64,000 nucleotides of DNA from Hypomesus transpacificus. Taxonomy: Eukaryota; Chordata; Actinopteri; Osmeriformes; Osmeridae. The position numbers and the translations under genes are program-made. The DNA lies in NCBI RefSeq assembly GCF_021917145.1, contig NC_061077.1:10687251-10751250 (forward strand). Direction: 5' to 3'. Positions 61,799 to 64,000 of the stretch are shown here, in pieces (the first letter of the stretch is position 1; every line of letters starts with the position of its first letter). Below the pieces are notes generated by a model. The model saw nothing but the letters and a program-made list of their open reading frames with translations, was not told the DNA's origin and ran no database searches.

Positions 61799-62894
61799 AA
61801 CTTGCTTCATGGAGTGATAACTGACTGGCCTCTGCTGTGACACTTGGGGACGGAGTCATGATGACATAACACAACCAAACATTCTATTTATATGTGTCCA
61901 AAAATCAGACCTCAAACCAGCTGTCACTAACCTCATTTTTTTTTCAGCATTTTACAGTCATGTGATGTAAACCATAATGGTTGTTTAAAGGAAACCTGAT
62001 ATTCACCAGTGTTTATGTCAGAGGGGGCAGTAATGACCGCTATTTCTTTTTTGGGTAGAGCCCCATAGTAGGGGAACATACCCTTCTTTTGATAGTAGAC
62101 AGGGAACATCCTGCAGTATCCTCTTCAGGATTGGCCCTGGCAGAAATTCAGACCAACTTTCCAAAATAAGTTGGCCAAGAAGGCTTACGCACACACAACA
62201 CCCTGAAACTCCCTTCACTGGCAATCTCTCTGTGTCTCTGTGGTTCTATGTATCTGGCTCTCTCCTTTCAGAGCTGGCAGATAATAGGAAGATACAAGCA
62301 AGTAAAATGGTCCAGAATGGGGAAAGAGGCTTGACATTTAACGGTTGGTTTCTTGAGCCAGAGTTTTTTCAGCAAGAATGCAGAACAATTAGATTAGAGT
62401 TCTGTTCTGTATCCCAAGGAACCGGTTCTAGATTACTGAAAGAGTCAACTTGACATCCATGTTTCTGTAGAAGGTGCTGACTGGGCAACTAGACCAGTAA
62501 CAGACTGACACTTTCAGACTGCCTTCATTCACAGATATCATGGCTACCTTGCCATGCTGTCCATAAACATTGCACATCATACAATAGTTTCAACACTTAG
62601 CTGATGCAAATCTAACATAATGCCACAAGACTAATTTTGTTCCTTTCTTCTTTTCCGAAGCTCTTAATAAAACTGCTGAACTCTGAGGCCATTACATTAT
62701 GTGCAACAAACACTAGTCCAGCCAGCAAGGTTATTTATATCCCGTGATGCATGCCTGTGCAGCCACATGTCTGTTGACAACATGTGCTACTACTGTGTAA
62801 ATGGCAAAGCACAACGCTGAGACCCAAAAGTAAATATACCAGCTTCTCCCTTTATCACTCCAGTCCCCCTGGTCTTGCTGGGTTGCTGGTGCCC

Positions 62895-63015
62895 TTACGG
62901 AATAAAAATATATTGCAGTATATTGGAAAATATTGTGTGATATATTAGGCAATGTATTCCCATATAAGGAGTTTAATATTTATATTTTCCAATACATTGC
63001 AACATATTGAACATT
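62895..63015. repeat. AT-rich imperfect inverted repeat
   Basis: Arms around 62910-62937 (TATATTGGAAAATATTG) and 62970-63010 (TTTCCAATACATTGCAACAT) are reverse complements over roughly 25 bp, inside 250 bp of AT-rich DNA. It may be a remnant foldback or MITE. Confidence 0.5.
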
Positions 63016-63181
63016 AATATATATTATGGTGTACAACATGTGTATCATCAATATTATCCTATGTATTTCCATATATAATATCTTGGAAAATGTAAAAGAA
63101 AATAATATATTACAATAAACTAGCACATATTTCAAGCTCTATATTGGTGAATGTATTTTTCTTCCATAAGGGTGGCCTCAC

Positions 63182-63284
63182 CTGCGCTGTCACACCTGCG
63201 ACGCCTCACATACTCCATCTGGGGAAGCTCCATTCTCAGGGCTTGTTTCTCTTGCGTCCTGTCTGAGAGAGGAGAGTCCACCAT
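63182..63284 (-). CDS. pfkfb1: Candidate alternative first coding exon of pfkfb1
   Basis: On the minus strand an ATG opens a 34-codon frame (MVDSPLSDRTQEKQALRMEL, then PQMEYVRRRRCDSA) ending at a strong donor GCAG|GTGAGG. Its phase (one extra base) equals that of the known first exon, so splicing to 59576 would join in frame at SVPQF and give a 474-aa enzyme. Mammalian PFKFB1 is known to use alternative promoters and first exons for liver and muscle forms. The sequence itself was not recognised, so this rests on phase, donor and a CATAAA box upstream. Confidence 0.5.
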
Positions 63285-63325
63285 CTGAACTGAAGACAGC
63301 CGGTGCAAATGGGAAGCCTTTGCTC

Positions 63326-63331
63326 TTTATG
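63326..63331 (-). promoter_or_regulatory. TATA-like box for the alternative pfkfb1 exon
   Basis: CATAAA (within TTACATAAAGAG) on the minus strand, about 42 bp upstream of the candidate ATG at 63284; the transcript would then start some 12-17 bp before the ATG, giving a very short leader. Plausible but unproven. Confidence 0.35.
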
Positions 63332-63344
63332 TAACCGAACCCCC

Positions 63345-64000
63345 TCCGCTACGGAACTCTCCGGGCCCCCTCCTTCCCACTGGACACATGGGCATATGAT
63401 AGCCTGGACTTGCCCTTTAATGTTTGCCAAGTTCTGGGTTCACAATGTACACACATGGGCCAGACAGGGAGTGTAGCGGCAGATGTTAACAAGACCAAAT
63501 ATCATAAAGAGGATTTAACCTTCAGACTGCCCCTCCACTTATCACACACATGTGAGATCAGGTACATCGACAACCATGTCCCCAGTCATTAGAGGGTAAC
63601 CTGTAGTATGAGGATTACTGTGCCCAATCTTATTTGGACTTGTGATGGAGTTCAAATGTGTGCACACATTCTGTCACGTTAGGAGATTGTGTTTCTGCTT
63701 AAGAGCTGCCCTCAAAATACTTGAAAAAACTAAATGATTTCACAGAAGACCTTGCCCTTTGGGTAAGTCTATAGTTAGTGTACATGGACTTACGCATCCC
63801 TGGACAGCACACTGTGGTTTACAGGGACAACTGACATACCTTAGGCACATTCTTCATGTGAGGCCCCAAAAGAGGTTGTAATTCTATCTTGAGATAAGTC
63901 CAGTAACAGTATTATGGTGTGAAGAGGGCACTTTGGTGGTTTAGTTTAGCAGTGTGAATGCTTTGACTAATCAGTGAAAACCACACACATCATTATAACT
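63345..64000. other. Right edge, no gene recognised
   Basis: Presumably sequence upstream of pfkfb1. No exon, RNA gene or repeat was recognised. Confidence 0.5.

Larger units (their letters stand above)
60863..63181. other. Upstream of pfkfb1 exon 1 / intron of the alternative transcript
   Basis: No coding exon is supported in this 2.3 kb. It should hold the promoter for the 60769-60862 first exon; it also contains a SINE-tail-like fragment and an AT-rich foldback. Confidence 0.5.

Overview
The window is nuclear DNA of a ray-finned (teleost) fish. Genes are split by GT-AG introns, proteins match vertebrate families exon by exon, dinucleotide microsatellites are plentiful, and there is a Tc1 transposon of the long-inverted-repeat fish type plus hAT-like and SINE/LINE-tail-like fragments. 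The species cannot be told from sequence alone. Gene models below were built by hand: exons were joined at splice sites with matching phase, and several totals agree closely with the recalled lengths of the human proteins (gdi1 447 aa, pfkfb1 471 aa, taf8 308 aa, pitchfork 185 aa).

Layout. 1-11.4 kb: 3' two-thirds of a MICAL1-type actin monooxygenase gene (+), with a Tc1 element filling one intron and an hAT-like element in another. 11.4-15.2 kb: no gene seen. 15.2-24.7 kb: camk1g (+), a prenylated CaM kinase I. 26.8-27.7 kb: g0s2 (+), a lipolysis inhibitor. 28.2-30.9 kb: taf8 (+), a TFIID subunit. 31.2-32.6 kb: pitchfork (pifo/cimap3, -), a ciliary protein. 33.7-36.8 kb: atp6ap1 (-), a V-ATPase accessory subunit. 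38.1-44.9 kb: gdi1 (+), Rab GDP dissociation inhibitor alpha. 45.4-55.0 kb: an ITIH6-type inter-alpha-trypsin inhibitor heavy chain (-). 56.2-60.9 kb: pfkfb1 (-), with a further candidate first exon and promoter near 63.2-63.3 kb.

The genes are not an operon. They look like pieces of ancestral vertebrate linkage: camk1g-g0s2 are neighbours on human 1q32, atp6ap1-gdi1 on Xq28 and itih6-pfkfb1 on Xp11. taf8 and pifo converge, gdi1 and itih6 converge, and atp6ap1 and gdi1 diverge from a shared 1.3 kb upstream region.

Most notable points: a mical1 intron that is 93% Tc1, so the transposon end must supply splicing signals; a chain of five tiny phase-symmetric exons and a 16-C frameshift in itih6; a phase-compatible alternative first exon and a GC-AG intron in pfkfb1; and CLEAR-like and X-box-like motifs in the expected promoters (atp6ap1, pifo). 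No clearly new biological system was found.
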